Below, in pieces: positions 26,457-35,824 of a DNA stretch of 64,000 bases. The DNA is from JACCZX01 sp963824935 (lineage in GTDB: Bacteria > Pseudomonadota > Gammaproteobacteria > Burkholderiales > Burkholderiaceae_F). Positions within the stretch are counted from its first letter, which is position 1; each line of letters begins with the position of its first letter. Made by a program: the position numbers and the translations under genes. Location: positions 73,929-137,928 of the forward strand of contig CAWGRF010000029.1 of assembly GCA_963824935.1 (NCBI GenBank). Direction: 5' to 3'. The notes beneath the pieces were generated by a model, which ran no database searches, was not told where the DNA came from, and worked only from the letters and a program-made list of their open reading frames with translations.

Positions 26457-28769
26457 TTGGCAAGAGCAGCCGTCACCGTTGAGCTTTTCAAGCTGTCGAT
26501 CAACCTCGGTCGCACGACCTGGTTCGGCAATCTGGCGTTCGGCTTGCTGATCGTCCTGATTCTGTGGCGCGAGGGTCAGTTGTCCGCCGCGTTGATTTGG
26601 TGGTCGGGGCTGGCGGCGGTCGTCGTCACACGGGCTGGATATTGCCAGTACCTGTCAAGATGGATGTCGGCGCATTCAAACCGCTTGCCGCGCTCGGCGC
26701 ACGTCTACGCGGGACTCGCCGCGCTCGAGGGGACTGCATGGGCACTTTCGTTGGTGCTGTTGCCGGCGGTCAACCAATCAGGCGCGATGCTTCAGTTCGC
26801 GCTGACTGTCGCCGTCCTACTCGGAACGCTGCTTGCGTTCGCACCGGCCGGCATGCCGTGGGTGGCGTGCGCGCTCCCGCTCGGCTTTGCGCAGCTGATG
26901 TTCCTGCTGTCGCGCGATCTGCCTCTGCGCGAGATCACGATGCTGTCGTGGGCACTGACGCTAATCGGCGCGGCGATCGGCTTTGTTCTGTTGCGCAAGG
27001 CACTGTCGAACAACGTGGCGATGCGCACGCGTGCGAATACGTCGGCGCGTGCGCAGGAACAGGCCAACGCAGAACTGAACCGGAGCCGCGAGCAGTTGCG
27101 CATGGCGCTGGACGCGATCGATGCGGGGGTGGCCGATACCAACGTTCTGACCGGCGAGCGATCGTTTTCGTCGCGCTATATCGAAATCCTCGGTTACTCC
27201 GATCGCGAATCGTTCATGCAGGCTCACCGGTTCTCCGAATCGTTGCATCCGGACGATCGGGATCGCGTGCGTGCCGCGCGCCGCCGGCACATCGATCACG
27301 GCGCGGCGTTGCGGGAAGAATGCAGAATGCAGCGTGCCGACGGGAGCTACGTGTGGGTGATCTTGCGCGGCGAGTCGGTGCGTGGCAGCGACGGACGTAC
27401 GACGCGGCTCGTATTTTCAATCGTCGACGACAGCGCGCGCCGCATCGCCCAGCATAGGCTGGCGGACAGCGAGCGCCGCTATCGCGCACTGGTCGAGGCG
27501 TCGCCATCGCTGATTTGGGTCTGCGACCGCAATGCCCGTTTGACCTTCGTCTCGGATCGGGCGTGCCGCGATTTGTACGGTTTTGACCCGCGCGAGATGA
27601 TCGGCCGCTTCGTGTGGGATTTCAACGCACCGGAGTTCACGCGCCGGGAATTCCTGCGACGCTTCTCACCGGTGATGCACGGTCGACCGGTGTTTGACAT
27701 GGAAGCCATACAACGGACCAAGCGCGCCGAGCCGCTGTACGTGAACATCAGTGCTCTGCCGATGCTGAATGAAGCCGGTGAGATCGAATCGGTGACCGGC
27801 ATCTGCAGCGACATCACCGGGCTCAAACAGCGCGAGCGCGAGCTCAATATCGCGCTGCGTAACCAGCAGGCGGTGTTCGACGCCGCCGGCGAGGGCATCG
27901 CTTTCGTCCGGCGCGGACGGATCGAAGGACCGAACGGTGCCCTCGCGCGCATGCTCGGAGTGTCGCGCGACGCACTGGTCGGCCAGCATGTGGCTGAGAT
28001 TCTTGCCAACCGTGACGATTGGGAAACGATCGAACATGGCACCAGTGCGGCTGGAATCAAAGGAGATGCGGCGATTCATGAGGTGATGCTGCGGGCGCAG
28101 GACGGGCGCACGGTCTGGTGTCAACTGACTTCGCGCCAGGCCGGTGAGGCCAGCTCGCGCATCCTTGTGCTGACCGACATTTCGGCGCTGAAAAAGCGCG
28201 AAGAGCTCGCCTGGCACCACGCCAATCACGACGAACTCACCGGACTGCCGAACCGCCGGCTGCTGGTCGAGCACGCTCGTCGCCTTCTATCTGTAGCGTT
28301 GCGACTGCGACGCTTGGCTGCCATTCTGGTGCTCGATCTGGACGGCTTCAAGGAAATCAATGATCTGTTCGGTCACGCTTATGGCGACGCATTGCTGCGG
28401 CGCGTTGCACAACGCCTGTCTAGCGTGCTGCGCGACTACGACGTCGTCGCGCGCACCGGCGGCGACGAATTCGTGGTTCTGCTGCCAGAAATCGAGGAAC
28501 CGTCGATTTCCGCCATCGTGGCCGAAAAGCTGATTGCCGCTGCGAGCGAGACCGTCGACGTTCCGGGTCGGACCGTCTGCATGCACGCCAGCGTCGGTAT
28601 CGCACTCTTCCCGGCTCACGGTCATGACTTCGATTCGTTGCTCTCTTCGGCCGACAATGCGATGTACGCGGCAAAGGCGGCCGGCAAGAATCGGTATCAA
28701 TTTGCCGGCGAAACTGGAGCCGGACTCGCTGCTCTCACAGCAACGCCGGGCCGCGCTCGCCTGCAATAG
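26457..28769 (+). CDS. Membrane-anchored diguanylate cyclase with PAS domains
   Basis: Makes cyclic di-GMP from two GTP. The N-terminus has about six membrane helices (FGNLAFGLLIVLIL through LIGAAIGFVLL), then a short coiled coil (AQEQANAELNRSREQL), three PAS-like domains, and a GGDEF domain. The active site is RTGGDEFVVLL near residue 668, and an inhibitory I-site RxxD (RDYD) sits five residues before it, so product inhibition is expected. There is no EAL domain. Start is uncertain: I chose TTG 26457 because the frame upstream to ATG 26334 looks non-coding; that ATG is the alternative. It lies about 200 bp upstream of a second, larger cyclase. Confidence 0.9.
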   Translation: MARAAVTVELFKLSINLGRTTWFGNLAFGLLIVLILWREGQLSAALIWWSGLAAVVVTRAGYCQYLSRWMSAHSNRLPRSAHVYAGLAALEGTAWALSLVLLPAVNQSGAMLQFALTVAVLLGTLLAFAPAGMPWVACALPLGFAQLMFLLSRDLPLREITMLSWALTLIGAAIGFVLLRKALSNNVAMRTRANTSARAQEQANAELNRSREQLRMALDAIDAGVADTNVLTGERSFSSRYIEILGYSDRESFMQAHRFSESLHPDDRDRVRAARRRHIDHGAALREECRMQRADGSYVWVILRGESVRGSDGRTTRLVFSIVDDSARRIAQHRLADSERRYRALVEASPSLIWVCDRNARLTFVSDRACRDLYGFDPREMIGRFVWDFNAPEFTRREFLRRFSPVMHGRPVFDMEAIQRTKRAEPLYVNISALPMLNEAGEIESVTGICSDITGLKQRERELNIALRNQQAVFDAAGEGIAFVRRGRIEGPNGALARMLGVSRDALVGQHVAEILANRDDWETIEHGTSAAGIKGDAAIHEVMLRAQDGRTVWCQLTSRQAGEASSRILVLTDISALKKREELAWHHANHDELTGLPNRRLLVEHARRLLSVALRLRRLAAILVLDLDGFKEINDLFGHAYGDALLRRVAQRLSSVLRDYDVVARTGGDEFVVLLPEIEEPSISAIVAEKLIAAASETVDVPGRTVCMHASVGIALFPAHGHDFDSLLSSADNAMYAAKAAGKNRYQFAGETGAGLAALTATPGRARLQ

Positions 28770-28868
28770 GCGTTCCCGCCGCAGCCCAAAGACCGAGCTA
28801 GCCGCAGCCGCGGGCCGCCCGAACGTCACCTTTTCAGGCTAGCCGTTGCGTGCTCAATGGCGCAGTTT

Positions 28869-28881
28869 GCCGACAGTCGGC
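28869..28881. other. 13-bp palindrome upstream of the second cyclase gene
   Basis: GCCGAC-A-GTCGGC is a perfect 6-bp inverted repeat with one central base, in the 198-bp gap between the two diguanylate cyclase genes. It could be an operator for a dimeric regulator; it could also be chance. Confidence 0.3.
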
Positions 28882-28967
28882 GATTGCTGACCTGGGCAGC
28901 TCGCCGCTAGGATGTCGGTCTCCCTGGTTCTGGATGGCCGCGCGGGTAGCGCAGGCATCGAATTGCC

Positions 28968-31900
28968 ATGCAATCGACCGGAGCACTAGCCGACACTAGC
29001 AGCGCTGTGCATAAATCTGCGCACAGCCAGTTTGACCTGCGCGTTGCGTTTGCTGCGGAGCGGCGGCTGTTGCCCGCGTTGCTGCTGGTGGGGCTGGTGG
29101 CAGCGTTCGCATCGATGCGGGCGGGGGCCAATGCCCTCGCGTTGGCCTGGCTGGCGCTTTACGGCATAAACGCGGCCATTCGTTTTCTGATTGCCACCGA
29201 GTACGCGACAGCGCGCGGAGCGGTACTGGCTGAGACGCGCGGCGGGCAGATTTATCTGGCGACCGCGATTGCCGACGTTGTTTTATGGGCGTTGATGCTG
29301 GCGTTCGTACCGAAGCCCACGGTGTTCCTCGCCGGCCCCGGCGCCTATGCAGCAGCCGGCGCAGTCTTGTTGGCAGCGCTGAGTTACGGTGGCTGGCCGC
29401 GCGTCTGGTCGGTCTACGTACTTGCGTGGGTCGGCGCCTTTGCCATCGGCGCGTTGCGCGCGCAAGGCGAAATGCCGGCGTTCGTGCTGGGCTTTCCGCT
29501 CTGGCTGCTGGCCGCGTGGTGGATCGGGCGGCAGCAGCCGATGGCCCGGCACGTCGATCCTGGCATGGAAAACACGACGGCGAACAATTTGACGCGATTC
29601 GGGTGGCAGGCAGCGATTCACGCGATGCCGACGCCGGTGATCGTCGTGCGCAGCGATCGCGTGATCGAGGTCAATCGCTCGGCGTGCGAATTTATAGGAC
29701 GCGGCGAGCGCGCCATCGTCGGCAATCTGGTCGCCGAGTGCCTGGTGGTCGATCCTCCGGATGCGCTCGATCCGGTCAAGCATCCGTCGAAGTCAAGCGT
29801 CGCGGTCGAAGTCAAGGCCGCCGACCGCACGTTTGACGGCATGCTGTGGAACGGCCGCGTGCGTTTCATGGAGCCGGGCCGCGAATCATCGGTGATCGTT
29901 ATTGCGCTGACCAAGGCAGCGCACGAACCGTTCGGGCCCGCGCGATTGCTCGAGGATGCGCGCCGCTTTGCCGAATGGTTGGGTGGCACGCAGGGACTGC
30001 CGTGGTATCGCGACGAGCGGGGACAGCTGGTGCTACCAAGCGAGTTTCCGCCGCCCGCCGATCGTTTACTGGCCAGCGATCCGACCGGCTTCCCACTCGG
30101 CTACCTGCTGACCGAGGCCGAGCGCGCGCGTATCAACGCCGTCTACAAGGAGTTCCTGCGCGCAGGAGCGATGTTCGACGAGACGATGAGCCTCCGCGAC
30201 GTGAACGGTGGGACACGTCTTGTGCGCGTGACGTGTGTTACGCGGCCGCCGATCGGCAACTCGGTGGCGCCGGTAGTAGGAATGATTGCCGCCGCGAGAA
30301 GCGCACCTCCGCGCCCGGTCGAAGCGACTGCCGATCTGCTCGCGCGTCTGCCGGTGCTGGTGTGGCTGGTCGATGCGCAAGGGAGGGTCGTGCATGCGCA
30401 AAGCCCCGATGCGCGTCGCTGGGGACTTAAGGTCGAAACGCGTCTTCGTCCGCAGTGGGACGAAGCGTTTGAATTCAAGAGCGAATCGCGCGCGGCGATG
30501 TTGTACGCGCTGCATAAGTCGCTGCGTGGCACGCCGGTGTTCGACGTCCTCAATGCGCGCACCAGCCGTTCGGGCGGACGACTGGCCTTGCGTAGTCACT
30601 TCGTGCCTTACACCAGCAATGATCCGAGCAAGAAGCTGCAGGCGGTGCTGGTGCTCGACACGATCGCGTCGCACACCGAGCTGATGGCGCTCGATAAATT
30701 GAAGCGCAGCAAGTCGCAGTACAAATCGCTGGTCGAGGCGTCCGCTAATTTGATCTGGGCGTGCAACGATCAATTCATCATCACGTTCATCAGTCGCCGC
30801 GCGACGCGCGAGATTTACGGCTACGAAACGCGCGAGCTACTCGGACGTTCGATCGAAGTATTGCTGCCGACCGACGTCGACCAACCGGCCGTCGGCGCCG
30901 CCTTCGAGGCGTTGCGCGAAGGCAAGCCGATTCGTGACCTTGAAGCGGTGCACATGACGCAAGGCGGCCGGCGCCTGATCGTGTCGATCAGCGCAGCGCC
31001 TCTACGGCGGCCCGACGGCACGTTTGCCGGCGTGATCGGCATGAATGCCGATCTGACGGCATTGAAATCGCGCGAGCGGCGATTGTCCGAAGCGCTGCGC
31101 GTCGAGCGCACAGTGCTCGACTCGGCGGGGCAGGCCATTGCGGTGGTCAAGCTCGGCACGGTTCAGCGCTGCAACGATGCGTTCTTGCGGCTCGCAGGCC
31201 TGCCGCCGGACGAGCTGGCCCATACGCAAGTGTCTGATTGTCTGCTCGAGCCCGAGGATTGGCGCGATGTGATGGAGGCGGCCGAAGAGGCCAGCACACG
31301 CGATCAAGCCGTCGTGCGCGAGCTGCGCGTGCGGCGTGGCGCCAAGCTGGCGCACGCGCTCGGATCGGGCGAAGGCGCGGCTTGGTGCCAGGTCACCGCA
31401 CGTTCGATCGCGCCGGGCGAGTTTGTGCTGGTAATCGCCGACATCGACACATTGAAGCAGCGCGAAGCCAACGCGCTACACGAAGCGCAGCATGATGAGC
31501 TCACCGGGCTTCCGAATCGGCGTCTATTGGCCGAGCGGGCCGCTGCCGCGCTGGCAACCTCGGAGCTGCGCCATGTCAGTTGCGCGGTCCTGGCGATCGA
31601 TCTCGATGGGTTCAAAGACATCAACGATCAGTACGGGCACGAGGTCGGCGATCTGATGTTGCGCGAAATCGCGGTGCGACTGACGCGTGTGATGCGGCCG
31701 CAAGACACGGTGGCACGGCGCGGCGGAGACGAGTTTGCGGTACTCGCGCCCGATGTCGGGGCTCGACTGGAAGTGGAAAAGATTTCACTACGGCTGCTGC
31801 AAGCCATTTCTCAGCCTGTCGTGTTGCCGGGTGAAGCGCCGGGCAGTCTGCCTCCACTTACCGTGTCGGCGAGTATCGGCGTTGCGCTCGCGCCTGAACA

Positions 31901-32051
31901 AGGGCGCGACCTCGAGCGTTTGCTGCAACTGGCGGATCTCGCTATGTATGACGCCAAGCTGAAGGGCAAGAATCGCTTCGCCTTCGCGCACGGCGTAGGC
32001 TTGCCGAGCAACGTCACACCACTGGTGCCGCGCGCAGCACGTAACGCGTAG
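28968..32051 (+). CDS. Large membrane-anchored PAS-GGDEF diguanylate cyclase
   Basis: A 1027-residue protein. It has about six membrane helices (LLPALLLVGLVAAFASM through FVLGFPLWLLAAWWIG), then four PAS-like stretches (for example HAMPTPVIVVRSDRVIEVNR and VEASANLIWACNDQFIITFI) and a C-terminal GGDEF domain. The active site is RRGGDEFAVLA near residue 918, with I-site RPQD five residues before, so it should be an active, feedback-inhibited cyclase. The PAS before GGDEF resembles that of the cyclase upstream (both have VEAS..LIW), suggesting duplication. Signals sensed are unknown. Confidence 0.92.
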   Translation: MQSTGALADTSSAVHKSAHSQFDLRVAFAAERRLLPALLLVGLVAAFASMRAGANALALAWLALYGINAAIRFLIATEYATARGAVLAETRGGQIYLATAIADVVLWALMLAFVPKPTVFLAGPGAYAAAGAVLLAALSYGGWPRVWSVYVLAWVGAFAIGALRAQGEMPAFVLGFPLWLLAAWWIGRQQPMARHVDPGMENTTANNLTRFGWQAAIHAMPTPVIVVRSDRVIEVNRSACEFIGRGERAIVGNLVAECLVVDPPDALDPVKHPSKSSVAVEVKAADRTFDGMLWNGRVRFMEPGRESSVIVIALTKAAHEPFGPARLLEDARRFAEWLGGTQGLPWYRDERGQLVLPSEFPPPADRLLASDPTGFPLGYLLTEAERARINAVYKEFLRAGAMFDETMSLRDVNGGTRLVRVTCVTRPPIGNSVAPVVGMIAAARSAPPRPVEATADLLARLPVLVWLVDAQGRVVHAQSPDARRWGLKVETRLRPQWDEAFEFKSESRAAMLYALHKSLRGTPVFDVLNARTSRSGGRLALRSHFVPYTSNDPSKKLQAVLVLDTIASHTELMALDKLKRSKSQYKSLVEASANLIWACNDQFIITFISRRATREIYGYETRELLGRSIEVLLPTDVDQPAVGAAFEALREGKPIRDLEAVHMTQGGRRLIVSISAAPLRRPDGTFAGVIGMNADLTALKSRERRLSEALRVERTVLDSAGQAIAVVKLGTVQRCNDAFLRLAGLPPDELAHTQVSDCLLEPEDWRDVMEAAEEASTRDQAVVRELRVRRGAKLAHALGSGEGAAWCQVTARSIAPGEFVLVIADIDTLKQREANALHEAQHDELTGLPNRRLLAERAAAALATSELRHVSCAVLAIDLDGFKDINDQYGHEVGDLMLREIAVRLTRVMRPQDTVARRGGDEFAVLAPDVGARLEVEKISLRLLQAISQPVVLPGEAPGSLPPLTVSASIGVALAPEQGRDLERLLQLADLAMYDAKLKGKNRFAFAHGVGLPSNVTPLVPRAARNA

Positions 32052-32072
32052 CCGCTCCAGGCAGGAGAAACA

Positions 32073-32471
32073 ATGAAGAGTGCTTCCGACGGCCTGACTT
32101 TGATCGGCCGGATATTTCTGGCGGTGATTTTCTTGGTGTCCGGCTTTGGCAAGATTGGCGGCTTTCAGGGCTTGATCGGTGCGATCGCGTCGAAGGGGTT
32201 CCCGATGCCGGAGGTTTTCGCCGTCGCGACGATCATCCTCGAAATCGGTGCAGGGTTGATGATGGTGTTCGGCTGGAAAGCGCGCTGGGCCGCGGCGGCG
32301 CTGGCGGCATTTACTGCGCTAGTCGCATTCTTGTTTCACAACTTCTGGGCGATGCCCGAGGCGCAGAAGGTGCTGCAGCAAAGTATGTTCATGAAGAACC
32401 TGGCGATGGTCGGCGGGCTGCTGTTTGTGATGGCTTTCGGCCCAGGACGGTTCAGCATCGACAAGCGATAG
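32073..32471 (+). CDS. DoxX-family membrane protein
   Basis: A 132-residue protein with four membrane helices (LIGRIFLAVIFLVSGFGKIG, VATIILEIGAGLMMVFGW, AAAALAAFTALVAFLFHNFW, MVGGLLFVMAFG). The FLVSGFGKIGGFQG block and the central HNFW motif fit the DoxX/YphA group. Members are often linked to redox or thiosulfate metabolism; no direct clue here. Ribosome site CAGGAG before ATG 32073. It is convergent with the esterase gene. Confidence 0.9.
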   Translation: MKSASDGLTLIGRIFLAVIFLVSGFGKIGGFQGLIGAIASKGFPMPEVFAVATIILEIGAGLMMVFGWKARWAAAALAAFTALVAFLFHNFWAMPEAQKVLQQSMFMKNLAMVGGLLFVMAFGPGRFSIDKR

Positions 32472-32480
32472 CGACAGCGG

Positions 32481-33149
32481 CTAGCTCAGTACGCGCTTTA
32501 GAAACGTCGCGATATCGCGAATCTCCTGTTCGCTAACGGAGTGTGGCATCGGATACTGATGCCACTCGACGGCGTAACCCGCCGCCTTTAGCGCGTCGCG
32601 CGAGGCGACACCGCGCGCCAGCGGCACGATCGGATCAGACGTGCCGTGCGCCATGAAAATCGGCACCGATGCGCTCGCGGCGGTGCGTTCTTCCGCGAAG
32701 CTGTCTGCCAGCGGCAGGTAGCAGGACAACGCGATAATCCCTGCCAAAGGCGTCGACTGTCGCAAGCCGGTCTGCAGGGCGATCGCGCCGCCTTGCGAAA
32801 ACCCTGCCAGAACGATGCGCGAACCTGCCAGCCCGCGTTCACGCTCGCGCGCGATCAGTGTCTCGACTTGGCTCTGCGACGCGCGTATTCCTTTTTCATC
32901 TTCGCGACGGACCAAGTCGGCGCCGACGATGTCGTACCAGGCCCGCATCACCGCCCCGCCGTTAATCGTCACCGGCATCGTCGCTGCGTGCGGAAAGACA
33001 TAGCGCGCTGCGGGAGCGCCAAGCGCCTGCAGCTCCCGCACCACCGGCACGAAGTCATAGCCGTCAGCGCCGAGGCCGTGCAGCCAGATGACGCTCGCCG
33101 ACGGCGCACTTTGCGTTTGCAACTCCACGCACTCGAGCAGCTCGTTCAT
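32481..33149 (-). CDS. Carboxylesterase/phospholipase-type alpha/beta hydrolase
   Basis: A 222-residue hydrolase of the acyl-protein thioesterase/carboxylesterase 2 group. It has VIWLHGLGADGYDFVP (oxyanion region), the nucleophile elbow LAGFSQGGAIALQ, Asp in HGTSDPIVP and His in YPMPHSVS. Cytosolic. ATG 33149 overlaps the mog stop as ATGA, so it is translated with mog, although no functional link is obvious. Confidence 0.93.
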   Translation of the reverse strand: MNELLECVELQTQSAPSASVIWLHGLGADGYDFVPVVRELQALGAPAARYVFPHAATMPVTINGGAVMRAWYDIVGADLVRREDEKGIRASQSQVETLIARERERGLAGSRIVLAGFSQGGAIALQTGLRQSTPLAGIIALSCYLPLADSFAEERTAASASVPIFMAHGTSDPIVPLARGVASRDALKAAGYAVEWHQYPMPHSVSEQEIRDIATFLKRVLS

Positions 33150-33766
33150 GCCGTGCCGCTTTTCACTGCGGATTTGGGCCGGAAAGCCTTTACCACCGTT
33201 TCGTTCGTTTCGATATAAGGTCCACGGATCAGGTCGATGCAGTAGGGCACCGCCGCGAATATTCCGTGCGCCCTCGTATCACCGGCCGGCGTTTTCAGAC
33301 CTTCCAGCGTTTCAGTGATCGCCTTCGGTTGGCCCGGCAGGTTAAGGATCAGCGCTGCATGGTCTTCGGCTTCCCGCAGCACGCCGACTTGCCGCGACAA
33401 GATTGCGGTCGGGACGAACTCCAGCGAGATCCGGCGCATCTGTTCGCCGAAGCCCGGCATCACGCGCGTGGCGACAGCCAGTGTTGCTTCGGGCGTCACG
33501 TCGCGCGGCGACGGGCCTGTGCCGCCGGTGGTCAACACCAGATCGCAGCCTACATCGTCAACGAGTTCGATCAGCGCGCGTTCGATCGTCGGCCGATCGT
33601 CCGCAATCAGACGCTCGTGCGCTTGAAACGGCGTCTTTAACGCACGCGCGAACCATTCTTTCAGCCCAGGCAGGCCCTGGTCGACGTAAACACCCCGTGA
33701 CGCTCGATCGGATATCGACACGAGCCCAAGAATCAGTTCATTAGGGAGTGTGCGCTTAACCTTCAT
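33146..33766 (-). CDS. mog: Molybdopterin adenylyltransferase (MogA/MoaB family)
   Basis: Adenylates molybdopterin before molybdenum insertion. The 206-residue product carries the family motif TTGGTGPSPRDVTPEATLAV and the opening LILGLVSISDRASRGVYVDQ. ATG 33766 was chosen over a longer frame to 33907, because the added residues are antisense to yjgA coding and do not match the family. It overlaps yjgA by 11 bp. No other molybdenum cofactor gene lies in the window. Confidence 0.93.
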   Translation of the reverse strand: MKVKRTLPNELILGLVSISDRASRGVYVDQGLPGLKEWFARALKTPFQAHERLIADDRPTIERALIELVDDVGCDLVLTTGGTGPSPRDVTPEATLAVATRVMPGFGEQMRRISLEFVPTAILSRQVGVLREAEDHAALILNLPGQPKAITETLEGLKTPAGDTRAHGIFAAVPYCIDLIRGPYIETNETVVKAFRPKSAVKSGTA

Positions 33767-34313
33767 CGGTTCGCATCTCGCTGGCGCGCAGTTCACTTTC
33801 AAGCTGTTCGTGCAATCGGCGATAAAGCTCGCGGGCGTGCTTCGGTGGCAGTTGCAGCTCGCGCTCTCGGCGCGCGGATCGGATCGCCGAGCGCAGCCAC
33901 TGCGCATCGGCTTCCGGATGCTCGGCGATCCACGTTGTCAGGGCCTGGTCATCGTCGAGCAGGCGACCGCGCCACGTTTCCGCACGATGCATCAGCGACA
34001 CCGCCGCGCGCGACTCGCCGCTCACCAGGTCGAGCGCAGCGCGGACTGCATCGGCGTCAACCTGTCGCATCAGCTTGCCAAGGTATTGCATATGCCGCCG
34101 CCGTGCTTCGTGGCTTGTGATCCGATGCGCGACGTCGACCGCTTCGTGTAACTGATCGGGCAGATCAAGCCGCGCGAGTTGATCGCGGTTCAGGCCCACC
34201 AGTTGCTCGCCGAGTTCTTGCAGCGCGTGCATCTGCTTCTTGCGCTGAGTTTTGCTCTCGCTGCTCAGCTGTTGTTCGTCTGCCGTCTCTGCAGCGATCG
34301 GTTGCCGTTTCAT
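33756..34313 (-). CDS. yjgA: Ribosome biogenesis factor YjgA (DarP)
   Basis: A 185-residue, charged helical protein of the DUF615 family that helps 50S subunit maturation. Family blocks include SKTQRKKQMHALQELGEQLV, RLDLPDQLHEAVDVAHRITS and HEARRRHMQYLGKLMR, ending with KHARELYRRLHE. It is divergent from pmbA with 19 bp between starts. This yjgA-pmbA head-to-head pair is common in proteobacteria. Confidence 0.95.
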   Translation of the reverse strand: MKRQPIAAETADEQQLSSESKTQRKKQMHALQELGEQLVGLNRDQLARLDLPDQLHEAVDVAHRITSHEARRRHMQYLGKLMRQVDADAVRAALDLVSGESRAAVSLMHRAETWRGRLLDDDQALTTWIAEHPEADAQWLRSAIRSARRERELQLPPKHARELYRRLHEQLESELRASEMRTDEG

Positions 34314-34332
34314 CGTTGTTTATCATACTGAC

Positions 34333-35679
34333 GTGACGACGTTTGCCATCTCTGACGAGCGCTTGCGCGATCTTGCGCTCGATGCCTTGCATCACGCGCG
34401 ATCTCTGGGAGCCACGGACGCGTCGTGCGAAGTGAGCGAATCGACCGGACTCTCGGTCACCGTGCGTAAGAAAAAGGTTGAGACGATCGAGCGCACGCGG
34501 GACAAGGGGCTCGCTGTTTCCGTATACATCGGGCAGCGGCGCGGCAATGCGTCCACCTCGGACTTCGCGCGGCCCGCCGTGCACCAGGCGGTCGAAGCCG
34601 CGCACAGCATTGCGCGCTTTACGGCCGAGGATGACGCCGCGGGCCTGCCTGAGCCGGACACGCTGCAGCGTGCGCCACGCGACCTCGACCTGTTTCATCC
34701 GTGGTCGATCGAGACGAATGAAGCGATCAAGCTGGCACAGCGCTGCGAGGCCGCTGCGTTCGCAGTCAGCCCGCAGATCATCAACTCCGAGGGCGCGAAC
34801 GTTTACACATCTTCCGGACACTTCGTGCTGGCAAACACGCAGCAGTTTGTCAGCGGCTACGCGTACTCGCGTCACTCGATTTCGGTGGCCCCGATTGCGC
34901 GCGACGATAACGGCATGCAGCGCGACGATTGGTATTCATCTTCGCGCGTTGCCGACGAGCTGGCTTCGCCGGAAGCGGTCGGTGACTACGCCGCTCGGCG
35001 CTCGCTTTCGCGCCTGTCGGCTCGTCAACTGAAAACGAAGCAGTGTCCAGTGTTGTTCGAGGCGCCGCTGGCCTGCGGGCTGCTCGGGAATTTCGTGCAG
35101 GCCGCCAGCGGTGGAGCACTTTATCGAAAAGCATCGTTCCTCGTCGACGCGCTTGGCAAGAAGATCTTCGCTGATCACGTCACGTTGCACGAAGACCCGT
35201 ACCTGCCGCAAGGGCCGGGGTCGAGCCCGTTCGACGAAGAAGGCGTGCGCGGTATCAAACGCGATGTCGTCGCCGGCGGCGTGTTAACCGGCTACTTTCT
35301 TTCGACCTATTCCGCGCGCAAGCTCGGCATGCAGTCGACCGGCAACTCCGGTGGCTCATATAACCTCGAGATCCGGTCAAGCGCAACGCGACGGGGCGAC
35401 GATCTGGCCGGGATGCTGCGTCGTCTCGGCACCGGATTGCTGGTGACCGATCTGATCGGGCAGGGCGTTAACTACGTCAGCGGCGATTACTCGCGTGGCG
35501 CCAGCGGCTTCTGGGTCGAGGGCGGCGAGATTCGCTATCCCGTCGAGGAAATCACGGTCGCCGGCAACCTGCGCGATATGTTTCGCAGCATTGTTGCAGT
35601 TGGCAATGATCAGGTTGTTCGCGGCAGCAAGATCAGCGGTTCTCTGCTGGTCGAAGGCATGACCGTCGGCGGCGCGTAG
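34333..35679 (+). CDS. pmbA: Metalloprotease-related protein PmbA (TldE)
   Basis: Partner of TldD in a heterodimeric protease that degrades or matures peptides such as microcin B17 and CcdA; TldE itself carries no zinc site. The 448-residue length fits. Conserved parts include TVRKKKVETIERTRDKGLAV, PYLPQGPGSSPFDEEGV and SVAPIARDDNGMQRDDWYSS. GTG 34333 gives the expected N-terminus; a TTG at 34252 would overlap yjgA and was not used. No tldD is in the window. Confidence 0.94.
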   Translation: MTTFAISDERLRDLALDALHHARSLGATDASCEVSESTGLSVTVRKKKVETIERTRDKGLAVSVYIGQRRGNASTSDFARPAVHQAVEAAHSIARFTAEDDAAGLPEPDTLQRAPRDLDLFHPWSIETNEAIKLAQRCEAAAFAVSPQIINSEGANVYTSSGHFVLANTQQFVSGYAYSRHSISVAPIARDDNGMQRDDWYSSSRVADELASPEAVGDYAARRSLSRLSARQLKTKQCPVLFEAPLACGLLGNFVQAASGGALYRKASFLVDALGKKIFADHVTLHEDPYLPQGPGSSPFDEEGVRGIKRDVVAGGVLTGYFLSTYSARKLGMQSTGNSGGSYNLEIRSSATRRGDDLAGMLRRLGTGLLVTDLIGQGVNYVSGDYSRGASGFWVEGGEIRYPVEEITVAGNLRDMFRSIVAVGNDQVVRGSKISGSLLVEGMTVGGA

Positions 35680-35768
35680 CCGCTGGTTTTGCCGGACTTG
35701 CGCCGCGCATCGCCGCGGCTACACTTGCGCGCAGAGAGCGAAAGGGGCGGCCGACGAGTTCACTTTGG

Positions 35769-35788
35769 CGGTTGCATCCGGGCAACCG
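35769..35788. other. Hairpin between pmbA and the TRAP binding-protein gene
   Basis: CGGTTGC-ATCCGG-GCAACCG is a perfect 7-bp stem with a 6-nt loop, 37 bp upstream of the TRAP binding-protein start. It has no U-run, so it may be 5' leader structure or a weak terminator. The rest of the 145-bp gap holds no gene. Confidence 0.4.
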
Positions 35789-35824
35789 TCTCGCTTTCGA
35801 GCAAATCTGCGACAGGAGACAACA

